Shown: positions 9,053-17,461 of the stretch, piece after piece
How the letters are laid out: each line of letters starts with the position of its first letter
How positions within the stretch are numbered: the stretch's first letter is position 1
Origin: Burkholderiales bacterium
GTDB taxonomy: Bacteria > Pseudomonadota > Gammaproteobacteria > Burkholderiales > Burkholderiaceae_C
DNA: 64,000 nucleotides
Direction: 5' to 3'
Assembly (NCBI GenBank): GCA_016213205.1
Contig: JACRAZ010000072.1
Coordinates: 62,001 to 126,000 of the forward strand
Program-made: the position numbers and the translations under genes
The notes under the pieces: model-generated
What the model saw: only the letters and a program-made list of their open reading frames with translations
What the model was told of the DNA's origin: nothing
Database searches by the model: none

Positions 9053-9154
9053 GCCGCCCTCGGCCAGACGCGCTTGTCCAAGCCCAAGCCCAGGCGCAGT
9101 GCGCAAGAATCGAAGCGTCATCCTCCACATCCGGTGCCTGAACCACGCACGGCC

Positions 9155-9898
9155 ATGCCCCGACGCACCAAGCCCTACCTGCTGCATGCCAGCCTCCGGC
9201 CGGAGACCGAGATCGACCCCGCGGCCTACCCGTTCAGCATTCCGGCGGTGCGCGAGCTGGGCAACATCAGCTTTCACCCGAACGTGACCTTCTTCGTCGG
9301 CGAGAACGGCTCCGGCAAATCCACCGTGATGGAAGGCCTGGCCCTGGCGCTGGGCTTCGGCGCCGAGGGCGGCACGCGCAATGTGCAGGTCCGCACCGCC
9401 GAATCCGTCTCGCCGCTGCACGACAGCCTGCGCCTGGCACGCGGCGTGCCCAAGCCGCGCGATGGCTACTTCCTGCGCGCCGAGAGCTTCTTCAACGTGG
9501 CCACCTACATGGACGAAACCGGCTACCTCGACGGTTACGGCGGCCGCTCGTTGCACCGGCAGTCGCACGGCGAATCGTTCATGGCCGTGCTGCTGCACAA
9601 GCTGCGGGGCAACGGCATCTACCTGCTCGACGAGCCCGAGGCCGCGCTCTCGCCCAGCCGGCAACTGGCGGCGCTGAGCGCGATCCACCGGCTGGTGGAG
9701 GATGCGTCGCAGTTCATCATCGCGACCCATTCGCCCATCCTGCTGGCCTACCCGAACGCGAAGATCATCCAGTTCGACGGCACCGGCGTGGCCGAGATGG
9801 CCTACGAGGACACCGAGCACTTCGTCGTGACGCGGGACTTCCTCAACCACTACCCGCGCCGCCTGGAACAGCTGTTCCAGGACGACGGCGAGGCCTGA
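9155..9898 (+). CDS. Predicted AAA/ABC-type ATPase
   Basis: A 247-residue soluble ATPase of the small stand-alone group with an ABC-like fold (COG3910-like predicted ATPase). Visible motifs are Walker A GENGSGKST (about residues 48-56), Walker B IYLLDEPEAALSP with the catalytic Glu, and an H-loop ATHSP. The ATG follows 850 bp of repeats and begins MPRRTKPYLL; in-frame extension upstream would read through repeats and is rejected. The stop overlaps the ATG of the next gene by one base (TGATG), so the two are translationally coupled. Substrate unknown; this family occurs alone in many genomes and sometimes in toxin-like or defence contexts. Confidence 0.85.
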   Translation: MPRRTKPYLLHASLRPETEIDPAAYPFSIPAVRELGNISFHPNVTFFVGENGSGKSTVMEGLALALGFGAEGGTRNVQVRTAESVSPLHDSLRLARGVPKPRDGYFLRAESFFNVATYMDETGYLDGYGGRSLHRQSHGESFMAVLLHKLRGNGIYLLDEPEAALSPSRQLAALSAIHRLVEDASQFIIATHSPILLAYPNAKIIQFDGTGVAEMAYEDTEHFVVTRDFLNHYPRRLEQLFQDDGEA

Positions 9899-10389
9899 TG
9901 ACACCCGCCACCGACGCCCCCGCGCACGAGGGCGCCATCACGCTCGGCGCCGCCTGCAACGTGGGCACGGGTGCGCCGCCGGCGCTGCTGCGCGCGAACT
10001 TCGTGCGCTACCCCGGCTGCCAGCAGCTGCAGCTGTGGCTGCCGCCATCGGGCGGGCAGGGCTACACGCGGCTGCGTGTGCGCCAGGCCGATGGCCGCCT
10101 GCTGCTCGACACCACGGTGCAGCACTGCGTGCAGGGCAGCGTGCAGATCCTGTTCGACACGCTGCACTGGCCGCCCGGCGCGCTGCAGCTGGAGATCGAC
10201 CATGCCGAGGGCTGGCGCCACTGCCTGCCGCTGCACAAGTCGCACGACGGCACGCCGCCCACGCTGCCGCAGCCGGCGGCGCAGGCCGATCCGGGCGAGG
10301 ACCTGCGCCTGCGCGCGCAAGCGCTGCAGGACCTGGCCCGGCGCCTTGCGCCCGAGGCCGGCGAGGACCCGACCCGCTTCCACCGCTGA
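9898..10389 (+). CDS. Hypothetical protein coupled to the ATPase
   Basis: A 163-residue soluble protein with no recognised motif. Residues 15-115 look like a compact, possibly beta-rich domain, followed by a Pro/Ala linker and a charged C-terminal helix. It starts within the stop of the ATPase gene (TGATG), which argues that the two proteins are made in fixed ratio and act together. There is no signal peptide or membrane helix. Confidence 0.65.
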   Translation: MTPATDAPAHEGAITLGAACNVGTGAPPALLRANFVRYPGCQQLQLWLPPSGGQGYTRLRVRQADGRLLLDTTVQHCVQGSVQILFDTLHWPPGALQLEIDHAEGWRHCLPLHKSHDGTPPTLPQPAAQADPGEDLRLRAQALQDLARRLAPEAGEDPTRFHR

Positions 10390-10420
10390 TCGGCACGCCC
10401 GGCCGCGAGGGTGCGGCCGC

Positions 10421-11713
10421 TCAGCCGGCGCCGCGCTTGCGCGCCCGCAGGTACAGGAACACCGACAAGGCCGTGCCCGGCCCCAGCAGCAAGGCGGCCA
10501 GGCTGAGCCCCAGGCCGCTGCGGCCCACCGCGGGTGCCTCCACCAGCAGGCAGGCCAGCACCACCGCGCTGGTGGCCCACAGCAGCGGGTTGGCCAGCAT
10601 CAGCGGGGCCAGGCCCAGTAGCAGCAGGCCCAACGCCAGCGCCGCGTTGGCCACCGCCAGCCCCAGGTAGGTGCGCGCGGCGAGGCTGGCCGCCGGGGCC
10701 GTCGGGGCCCGGGCCGGCGGGTGGCCGGGGGCGTGCATGTCGGCGCCCGGTGCGGCGGCCTGGCCGGCGGTGGTGCCGACATCGGCCCCTTGTGCCGATG
10801 GCGCCGCCTTCAGGCATTCGCGCGCGAAGCGGCCGATGCCTTGCGTGGCCGCAATCGCCTCGGGCAGCACGTCGAAGCCCGGGAACACGTGTGGCATGCC
10901 ATGCCACACCTCGAGCTGCGCGCCCGGCCAGCGGTGCGCCACGCGCACCGAATCGTCCAGCAGCAGCTCGGTGCTGCCCACCAGCAGCAGCAGCGGCGGC
11001 ATGCCGGTGTAGTCGCCGAACACCGGCGACACATGCGGGTGCGTGCGCAGCCGCGGGTCGTCCAGGTACACGGGCAGCAGGTCGCCCATCTTGTCGGCCA
11101 CGAACATGTCGTCGATGCCGTCGTTGCGCTGCACCGAGCCGCCGCTGAAGGTGAAGTCGGTCACCGGCGAGAGCGCCACCGCGCCGGCCGGCAGCGGCAG
11201 GCCTTCGTCTCGAGCGCGCAGCAGCAGCGCGAGCGTGAGGTTGCCGCCGGCCGAATCGCCCGCCACGACGATCTGCTCGGCCGTGTGGCCGGTGTCCAGC
11301 AGCCAGCGGTAGGCGGCGATGCAATCGTCCAGCGCCGCCGGGTAGCGGTGCTCGGGTGCCAGGCGGTAGTGCAGCATCAGCCCGCGTGCGTGCACCTCGG
11401 TGCACAGGCGCGCGAGCAGCGCGCCGTGGAACACCGGCGTCTCGGTGACGAAGGCGCCGCCGTGCAGGTACAGCAGCACCCGGTCGCGGCGTGCGCCCTT
11501 CACATCGAGCCAGGTGGCCGGTGCGCTGCCGGCGGTGACCGGGGTCTCGCGCACCCCGGTGGCTGGGCGGCCCATGGCATCGGCCCGTGCGGCCAGCTCA
11601 CGCAGGTGCAGCGGATCGGAGATCAGCTTCATCTGCTCACGGGCCAGCCGCAGCGCCGGAAACAGCATGCGGCGGCCGATCGCGTTGCGCAGTCGGTTCA
11701 CGGACCACTCCAT
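10421..11713 (-). CDS. Alpha/beta hydrolase (HSL/acetyl-esterase type) with a C-terminal membrane tail
   Basis: A 430-residue protein. Residues 1-310 are an alpha/beta hydrolase of the hormone-sensitive lipase group: the oxyanion motif LHGGAF, then the nucleophile elbow GDSAGGN, with a later acidic residue and a His before the end of the domain. From about residue 340 it continues into Ala/Leu-rich hydrophobic segments that look like two or three membrane helices, ending in a basic RARKRG tail. Typical members of this esterase family are about 300-320 residues, so the membrane tail is an extra domain. Likely an ester hydrolase anchored to the inner membrane; substrate unknown. Confidence 0.85.
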   Translation of the reverse strand: MEWSVNRLRNAIGRRMLFPALRLAREQMKLISDPLHLRELAARADAMGRPATGVRETPVTAGSAPATWLDVKGARRDRVLLYLHGGAFVTETPVFHGALLARLCTEVHARGLMLHYRLAPEHRYPAALDDCIAAYRWLLDTGHTAEQIVVAGDSAGGNLTLALLLRARDEGLPLPAGAVALSPVTDFTFSGGSVQRNDGIDDMFVADKMGDLLPVYLDDPRLRTHPHVSPVFGDYTGMPPLLLLVGSTELLLDDSVRVAHRWPGAQLEVWHGMPHVFPGFDVLPEAIAATQGIGRFARECLKAAPSAQGADVGTTAGQAAAPGADMHAPGHPPARAPTAPAASLAARTYLGLAVANAALALGLLLLGLAPLMLANPLLWATSAVVLACLLVEAPAVGRSGLGLSLAALLLGPGTALSVFLYLRARKRGAG

Positions 11714-11958
11714 CGCACGCCGGGGCGTTGTGTCGATGGCTGGAGCGTACCCGCTCGCGGCGACACCCGGGCTTGCGCAGGCGCAGGGCTTGGTGGTTCA
11801 GGCGCCCGGGCGGCGTGCACCGATGCGCGCGCGCCGCACCCGCCGCCCGATCCCCCGCGAACCGGGGGGGTGCGCGGCCCGGTGGCCGGGCCGAGTTCAC
11901 TAGTGCACTTCAGATGCCGGGCTGCGGCGCCTAGTCTTGCGGCCATCTAACCTGATAA

Positions 11959-12774
11959 ATGAAGGGAATCACCAAGACACGCAATTTCAGCGGCCGCGCC
12001 TGGCTCGCCGCCCTGCTGCTGGCCACCGGGGCCGTGGCGCAGGCCGCGCCGATCTCCAGCAGCCTGGTCATCACGGGCAGCGTGACGCTCGACACCGCCA
12101 ACTCGGTGGCCACCACCGGCGGCGCCAGCCAGAGCGCCACGCTGAAGAAGGTGGTGGGCGGCACCACCACCACCGGCAGCTTCAGCGGCAACCCCGCCAG
12201 CATCAGCGCCAACCCGCTGGCCGCGACGCTCACCGACCTGGGTGATGGCTTCGGCGCGCACTTCAGCATGGGCGGCAGCTTCGCCGGCAGCGCGATGACC
12301 AGCGACGCGCTGTTTGCCGACTACCTGCTGAACCTGGTGAACAACTCGCTCACCGAAACCTTCACGATCACCTTCCACGCCAGCATCGCCAACGCGGTGT
12401 CGGCCAGCGGCGCGGATGCGTTTGCGCAATCGGACATCAGCCTGAAGACCGCGAGCAACGTGGAGCTGCTGTTCTCCGACCACCGCATCGACACGCTCAA
12501 CACCGGCCCGGGCAACAACTTCACGCAGGAGGGCGGCGGCAACAGCTTCTCGGTGACGCTGGCGCCGGGCCAGTCGGCCAGCTTCAACGCGCTGCAGCGC
12601 CAGCGCGGCGGCGTGTTCGCGGCCGGCAGCTACGGTGCCGACCTGAACGCCTTCCTGTTTGTGGACAGCGTGGTGGGCACCGGTGGCCCGCAGCCGGTGC
12701 CGCTGCCCGGCAGCCTGCCGCTGGCGGTGCTGGCACTGGGCGCGCTGAGCCTGTCACACCTGCGCCGGCGCTGA
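11959..12774 (+). CDS. Exported protein with a PEP-CTERM-like C-terminal sorting tail
   Basis: A 271-residue exported protein with an N-terminal signal peptide (cleavage probable after VAQAA) and a body rich in Thr, Ser and Ala. The C-terminus has the tripartite form of exosortase substrates: a short motif (VPLPGSLPL), a hydrophobic helix and a basic end (RRR). The motif is a VPLPG variant rather than the classical VPEPG. Such proteins are cut and anchored by an exosortase and are often linked to exopolysaccharide; no exosortase gene lies in this window. Function of the body unknown. Confidence 0.7.
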   Translation: MKGITKTRNFSGRAWLAALLLATGAVAQAAPISSSLVITGSVTLDTANSVATTGGASQSATLKKVVGGTTTTGSFSGNPASISANPLAATLTDLGDGFGAHFSMGGSFAGSAMTSDALFADYLLNLVNNSLTETFTITFHASIANAVSASGADAFAQSDISLKTASNVELLFSDHRIDTLNTGPGNNFTQEGGGNSFSVTLAPGQSASFNALQRQRGGVFAAGSYGADLNAFLFVDSVVGTGGPQPVPLPGSLPLAVLALGALSLSHLRRR

Positions 12775-12802
12775 CACCGGCCCCCCCCACCAAGGAATTG
12801 CC

Positions 12803-13417
12803 ATGAAGAACCTTTCCACCCGCGTGTTGTGCACGCTGGCCGCACTGGCTGGCGCCGTTGCCGCCTCGCCCGCCTTGGCCACCTGTTCGACCGAGCCCTA
12901 CCTGGGCTCGATCTGCATCACCGCGGCCACCTACTGCCCCACCAACTACCTGGATGCGAACGGCCAGACCATGGCCATCGCGCAGAACTCGGCGCTGTTC
13001 TCGCTGCTGGGCACCACCTATGGCGGCAACGGCGTCACCACCTTCCAGTTGCCCAACCTGCAGAGCCGGCTGCCGCTGGGCATCGGCCAGGGCGCGGGCC
13101 TGTCGCCGGTGCAGCAGGGCGAGGTGTCGGGCCAGGAATCGGTGACGCTCAGCACCGCGCAATTGCCGGCGCACAGCCACACGGCGCAGCTCCACGGGCT
13201 GGCCGCCGCCGGCAACACCGACAGCCCGGCCGGTGCGGTGCCGGCCCAGTTGTCACGCTCCAACAACTACAGCAACGCGGCCGCCAACACGGCCATGGGG
13301 GCCAGCGCCATCACCGTGGGCAGCACCGGCAGCAACCAGCCGGTGGCACTGCGCAACCCCTACCTGGGCCTGCGCTACTGCATCGCGATCCAGGGCCTGT
13401 ACCCCTCGCGGCCCTGA
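12803..13417 (+). CDS. Exported phage tail-collar domain protein (microcystin-dependent-protein type)
   Basis: A 204-residue protein with a Sec signal peptide (AASPALA then C). The mature part has the tail-collar fold signature: an N-terminal segment with FSLLGTTYGGNG and TTFQLPNLQSRLPLGIG, a central LPAHSHT motif, and a closing NPYLGLRYCIAIQGLYP. Such proteins occur free of prophages in many bacteria; their role is unclear. It lies 28 nt after the PEP-CTERM-like gene with its own AAGGA ribosome site, so the two exported proteins may be co-transcribed. Confidence 0.85.
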   Translation: MKNLSTRVLCTLAALAGAVAASPALATCSTEPYLGSICITAATYCPTNYLDANGQTMAIAQNSALFSLLGTTYGGNGVTTFQLPNLQSRLPLGIGQGAGLSPVQQGEVSGQESVTLSTAQLPAHSHTAQLHGLAAAGNTDSPAGAVPAQLSRSNNYSNAAANTAMGASAITVGSTGSNQPVALRNPYLGLRYCIAIQGLYPSRP

Positions 13418-13488
13418 GCGCCAGGCCAGGCCCTGCAGCGCGGCGCGGCGGGCGGCACAATCGGCCGCTTTCATCATCGGGTAGGGTC

Positions 13489-13893
13489 ATGGTCCATTCC
13501 GGCGGCTGCCTTTGCGGCGGCATCACCTTTCGCATCGCGGGCGCGCTGGCGCCGATCCAGGTGTGCCACTGCAGCCAGTGCCGCAAGGCGCAGGGCGCAC
13601 CGTTTGCCACCAATGTGCCGGTGGACACCGCGGCGCTGCAGCTGAACGATCCCGAGGGCCTGCTGCAGGTGTACGAATCCAGCCCCGGCAAGGAGCGTGT
13701 GTTCTGCCGCCGCTGCGGCTCGCCGCTGTTCAGCCGCAGGACATCGTTGCCCGGTGTCGTGCGCCTGCGCGCGGGCCTGATCGACGAGCCGGTGCGCTCG
13801 CAGCTCGCCTGGCATGCCTACCTGGGCTCGAAGTGCAGCTGGTGGCCGGTGGACGACGCGCTGCCGCACTTCGACGAAGGCGCGCCCGGCTGA
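13489..13893 (+). CDS. GFA (glutathione-dependent formaldehyde-activating type) family protein
   Basis: A 134-residue zinc-binding protein of the GFA/CENP-V fold. Conserved cysteines are visible in GGCLCGGI, VCHCSQCRKAQG and CRRCGSPLF, which in the family bind two zinc ions. Residue order and length are typical. The family name derives from one enzyme that condenses glutathione with formaldehyde; most members, including this one, have no proven substrate. Confidence 0.88.
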   Translation: MVHSGGCLCGGITFRIAGALAPIQVCHCSQCRKAQGAPFATNVPVDTAALQLNDPEGLLQVYESSPGKERVFCRRCGSPLFSRRTSLPGVVRLRAGLIDEPVRSQLAWHAYLGSKCSWWPVDDALPHFDEGAPG

Positions 13894-13987
13894 GCACCTG
13901 ACACAGGCCCGGGCACGCGGGCCGTCCGCCGCAAGGGCAGGGCGCACTACAGTCGGTGCCATCACCGGCCGACCGAGGAGCCCCGCC

Positions 13988-14743
13988 ATGGACCTTGCAC
14001 TGCAGGACCGCACCGCGCTGGTCACCGGCGCCAGCGTGGGCATCGGCCGCGGCATTGCGCTGGCGCTGGCGGCCGAGGGCGTGCGCCTGGCCATCACCGC
14101 GCGCCGGCGCGACAAGCTGCAGACGCTGGCCGACGAGATCGTGGCCGCCGGCGGCCACCCGCCGCTGCTGATCCAGCAGGACATGGTGGCCGACGATGCG
14201 GCCCAGCGCCTGGCCGGCGCCGCGCTGCAGGCCCTGGGCAGCGTGGACATCCTGGTCAACAACGCCGGCGGCTCGCGCAGCTTCAAGGACCTGCACGTGG
14301 GCGAGGCGCAGTGGCAGGAAGCGATCACGCTGAACTTCCATCGCCCGCGCCAGCTGGGCGATGCGCTGGTGGATTCGATGATCGCGCGGCGCTGGGGCCG
14401 CATCATCAACATCACCGGCAAGAGCGAGCCCGAGCACGTGAACGGCGCCTTCTGCGCCAAGGCCGCGCTGCACAGCTGGGCCAAGGGCCTGTCGCGCATG
14501 GTGGGGCCCCACGGCATCACGGTGAACTGCATCCCGCCCGGGCGCATCCACTCCGAGCAGATCTATCGCAACTACACGCCGGAATACCGGCAGTGGCAAA
14601 GCGAGCACGAGATCCCGATGGGCCGCTACGGCGAGCCGCAGGACATCGCGAACCTCGTATGCTTCCTGGCCAGCCCGCGGGCCGGCTACATCACCGGGGC
14701 CGTGATCCCGGTGGATGGCGGCCTGCGGCGCTACCAGTTCTGA
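13988..14743 (+). CDS. SDR-family oxidoreductase lacking the catalytic tyrosine
   Basis: A 251-residue Rossmann-fold protein of the short-chain dehydrogenase family. The cofactor loop TGASVGIGRG (about 14-23) and the NNAGG motif are intact, as is the C-terminal GAVIPVDGG of FabG-like members. The usual Y-x-x-x-K active-site pair is not: the segment reads GAFCAKAALHSW, so the Lys is present but the residue four places before it is Ala. The Ser region is also unusual (NITGKSEPE). Either this is a branch with a different acid/base arrangement or it does not act as a dehydrogenase. It stands between a GFA protein and a Bug receptor. Confidence 0.85.
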   Translation: MDLALQDRTALVTGASVGIGRGIALALAAEGVRLAITARRRDKLQTLADEIVAAGGHPPLLIQQDMVADDAAQRLAGAALQALGSVDILVNNAGGSRSFKDLHVGEAQWQEAITLNFHRPRQLGDALVDSMIARRWGRIINITGKSEPEHVNGAFCAKAALHSWAKGLSRMVGPHGITVNCIPPGRIHSEQIYRNYTPEYRQWQSEHEIPMGRYGEPQDIANLVCFLASPRAGYITGAVIPVDGGLRRYQF

Positions 14744-14783
14744 TCGCCCCCAGGGCCGGCCTGCGCCCAGCCCGCCCCCCGTG

Positions 14784-14825
14784 GGGGTCAGGCAAAGTGG
14801 CGGAGCCACACTTGCCTGAGACCCC
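14784..14825 (+). terminator. Stem-loop between the SDR and Bug genes
   Basis: GGGGTC/AGGCAA/GTGG pairs with CCAC/TTGCCT/GACCCC around a 5-nt loop, with small bulges. It has no T-tract, so it could be a Rho-dependent stop, an attenuator or an mRNA-stabilising hairpin ahead of the receptor gene, whose start codon lies 21 nt further on. Confidence 0.5.
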
Positions 14826-14846
14826 ACCACCCGAGGAGTTGCCGCC

Positions 14847-15827
14847 ATGACGATCCACCGCCGCAGCGTGCTGGCCACCTCGCTGGCCTCCACCCTGGCC
14901 TGGCCCGGCCTGCTGCACGCGCAGCCGGCCTGGCCGCGCCAGTCGATCCGCTTCGTCGTGCCGTTCGCGCCGGGGGGCACCTCGGAGATCGTGGCGCGCA
15001 CGGTGGCGCTGGAGCTCACCAAGCAGCTCGGCCAGACCGTGTTCGTGGAAAACAAGGGCGGCGGCGCCGGCCTGCCGGCGATGCAGGAAGTGGCCAAGGC
15101 CACGCCGGACGGGCACACGCTGATCCTGGGCCACGTGGGCTCGCTGGCGGTGAACCCGGTGATCTTCCCGAACCAGCCCTTCGACGTGAACAAGGACTTC
15201 CTGCCGGTCACGCTGCTGGCCAAGGTGCCCAACCTGTTTGTCATCCACCCCGATGTGCCGGCCAGGGACTTCAAGGAGTTCGTCGCCCACGTGAAGAAGA
15301 ACCCGGGCCGGCTGAACTACGGCTCGGCCGGCAATGCGAGCGCCGGCCACCTGGCGATGGAATACCTGAAGCTGGTGACGGGCATGTTCATCACCCACAT
15401 CCCCTCCCGCGGCACCGGCCCGCAGCTCACCGACCTGCTGGCCGGCCGCACCCAGGCCTCGTCCGCCGGGCTGCCGGCGCTGCTGGCCCACATCAAGGCC
15501 GGCAAGCTGCGCGCCATCGCGGTGGGCACCAGCCAGCGCCTGGCCCAGCTGCCCGATGTGCCCACCGTGGCCGAGATGGGCTACCCCGGTTTCGAAACCT
15601 CGCAGTGGTACGGCATCCTGGTGCCGGCGGGCACGCCGCGCGAGATCGTCAAGCGCCTGCAGGAAGAAGGCCTGAAGGCCTTGAAATCCAACGCCGTGAC
15701 CGAGCGCTTCGTGAACGACAGCGCCATCGGCGGTGGCGGCCCGCCCGAAGAATTTGCGGCCTACATCGCGCAGCAGCAGAAGGTGTGGAAGGACATCGTG
15801 CAGCGCGCGGGCATCAAGCCCGATTGA
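14847..15827 (+). CDS. Bug family tripartite tricarboxylate transporter receptor
   Basis: A 326-residue periplasmic solute-binding protein. The signal peptide carries a twin arginine (HRRSVLATS), so Tat export is possible. The mature start (WPRQSIRFVVPFAPGG) and the later SAGNASAGHL and PTVAEMGYPGF segments are hallmarks of the Bug/TctC family, which bind carboxylates and small organic acids. The TctA/TctB membrane partners are not nearby, as is usual for the many orphan Bug proteins of Burkholderiales. Confidence 0.93.
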   Translation: MTIHRRSVLATSLASTLAWPGLLHAQPAWPRQSIRFVVPFAPGGTSEIVARTVALELTKQLGQTVFVENKGGGAGLPAMQEVAKATPDGHTLILGHVGSLAVNPVIFPNQPFDVNKDFLPVTLLAKVPNLFVIHPDVPARDFKEFVAHVKKNPGRLNYGSAGNASAGHLAMEYLKLVTGMFITHIPSRGTGPQLTDLLAGRTQASSAGLPALLAHIKAGKLRAIAVGTSQRLAQLPDVPTVAEMGYPGFETSQWYGILVPAGTPREIVKRLQEEGLKALKSNAVTERFVNDSAIGGGGPPEEFAAYIAQQQKVWKDIVQRAGIKPD

Positions 15828-15848
15828 GCGCACGCGGGCCGCGGCCCG

Positions 15849-15873
15849 CCACGCCACGCCACGCCACGCCACG
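15849..15873 (+). repeat. Five tandem copies of CCACG
   Basis: A perfect 5 x 5-bp microsatellite between the convergent Bug and DMT transporter genes. It lies outside both coding regions, so length change there would not alter a protein. Confidence 0.9.
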
Positions 15874-15881
15874 GGCCCGGC

Positions 15882-16799
15882 TCAGCCCTCGTCGGCGCGC
15901 GCGCCCCGCGATTCGCGCCGCGCGAGCCACAGCGTGGCGGCGCTGATCAGCGTGCCGCCCAGCAGCGTGGTCTGGCTGGGCACATCGGCAAACAGCAGCC
16001 AGCCCATCAGCGCCGACCACACCAGGTCCAGGAACTTGGCCGATTGGGTGGCCGAGATGTCGGCCGCCTGGAACGAGCGCGTGAGGCAGTAGTGCCCGGC
16101 GCTGCCCAGCAGGCCGCAGAACGCGAACCCGGCCCACTGCCAGGCCGTGAGCCACTGCCAGTGCCACAGCGCCAGCGGCAGGCTCAGCAGCGAGACGCTG
16201 ATCGATTGCCACACCAGGATGACGCTGGCGTTCTCGTAGCGCGTCATCGCCTTGGTGAGCAGGAAGGAGCCGGCGAACACCGGGGCCGACAGCAACATCA
16301 GCAGGTGGTAACCACCGCCCTGGCCCGACAGGCGCGGGCCGACGACGATCAACACCCCGGCAAAGCCCGCCAGCGTGGCCAGCCAACGCTCCCAGCGCAT
16401 CGGCTCGCGGAAGAACAGGTAGGCGCCGATCATGATGAAGATCGGGCCGGTGAAGCCGATGGCCGTCATGTCGGCCAGCGGAATGCGCGGCAGCGCGGTG
16501 AACCACAGGCACAGGCCCAGCGTGTGCACCGCGCCGCGCACGAACTGGTCGCCCACGTGGCGCGGCCGGAAGGCCGCCAGCCCCTGGTGCCACACCAGCG
16601 GCAGCAGCACCAGCAGGCCGAAGAAGTAGCGCAGGAACTGCGACTGGAACGGGTCCAGGTGCAGCGTGAGCGCGCGCATCAGCGCATTGAGCATGCTGAA
16701 CAGCAGCCCGGCGGCACTGGTCCACAGCAGGCCACGGGTGGTGGGGCTCCAGCGCCGGGCGCGCTGGCCCAGCGCGGCCCGGAGAGACAACACAGTCAT
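15882..16799 (-). CDS. DMT family (EamA) permease
   Basis: A 305-residue inner membrane protein with about ten hydrophobic helices in two EamA-type halves, as in drug/metabolite exporters. The start chosen is ATG 16799 (MTVLSLRAAL); the frame stays open for 82 more codons upstream, but that extension is Pro/Arg-rich and unlike the family. The first EamA half begins with FSMLNALMRAL and FLRYFFGLL. No neighbour suggests the substrate. Confidence 0.87.
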   Translation of the reverse strand: MTVLSLRAALGQRARRWSPTTRGLLWTSAAGLLFSMLNALMRALTLHLDPFQSQFLRYFFGLLVLLPLVWHQGLAAFRPRHVGDQFVRGAVHTLGLCLWFTALPRIPLADMTAIGFTGPIFIMIGAYLFFREPMRWERWLATLAGFAGVLIVVGPRLSGQGGGYHLLMLLSAPVFAGSFLLTKAMTRYENASVILVWQSISVSLLSLPLALWHWQWLTAWQWAGFAFCGLLGSAGHYCLTRSFQAADISATQSAKFLDLVWSALMGWLLFADVPSQTTLLGGTLISAATLWLARRESRGARADEG

Positions 16800-17461
16800 G
16801 GTTCGAGGTTCTGGCGCAACCCGGCAGCATGCCTGAGTTGCGAAAGACCTTCGGTGGCGCTGGGGTGAAGGGGGCAGCGTTGGCTGGGTGGCTGCCGGAC
16901 GGGCGGGCTTGGGATGCGGGGGGCGGCGTTCATTCCGTGCGGCGTGGGACGGGCGTGCGGGGACAGAGAGGCCAGGTGGCTGCGGGCCGGTTTGCGGGCT
17001 GCGGGGATGAACAACCGCTTTGCAGCGGGTGCGACCAGGCGCCATCGCTCTGCCAACTCACGCTGGCTGCCAGCAGGCAGCCGCTGGGTCTGGAGGCACC
17101 GGGCAGCACGATGGCCAGCCATGCGAAATACAGCGGCCGTGGGCCCAGCGTGTGGCGTTATGCGCAGCGCCGCCGACTGCTTCCACTGCTCGCGAACTCA
17201 CACATTCGACCCTCAGGAGTCCTTCGCGGTTGGCTGAAGCGGTCGTTCCAACTACTGGGCAGGGCGTTCAACCTTGGCAACGCGCGCGGTTCAACCAATG
17301 CCACGACCCGCCACGGACCGCGCGAGCCTTCTGTGTGAACCGGTAGCCACCTCGGCCGCGACGACTGAACTAAAGGTTCAGGCTGGTTGCGCTGGCGGAG
17401 GTCTTCCCAGCGAACTCCCCGCACAGCCACACTGTTGTCATCGCAGCAAAGGAGCATCGCA
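16800..17461. other. 660-bp stretch without a recognisable gene
   Basis: It lies between the divergent DMT transporter and the second Bug receptor. Open frames here are short, lack ribosome sites and show no family resemblance. Base composition is a little less GC-rich and more irregular than in the flanking genes. The last 60 bp, with GCAAAGGAGCATCGCA, supply the ribosome site of the Bug gene. Confidence 0.7.

Larger units (their letters stand above)
8303..9154. other. 850-bp gene-free stretch made of repeats
   Basis: No credible gene is seen between acetoacetate-CoA ligase and the ATPase; open frames here are short, overlap on all strands and read through inverted repeats. The stretch holds two copies of a dispersed repeat (one forward, interrupted; one partial and reversed), a 233-bp element with 33-bp inverted ends, and a pair of about 77-bp inverted arms, each listed separately. 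Confidence 0.8.

Noticed and set aside
8387-9904. Long open frames through the repeat nest and an N-terminal extension of the ATPase
   Set aside because: They read through inverted repeats in several frames, have Arg/Ala-rich low-complexity sequence and no ribosome sites; the ATPase homology begins at MPRRTKPYLL (9155).
15849-15873. CCACG tandem repeat as a phase-variation switch
   Set aside because: It lies between two converging genes, outside promoters and coding regions, so a change in length would have no evident effect.
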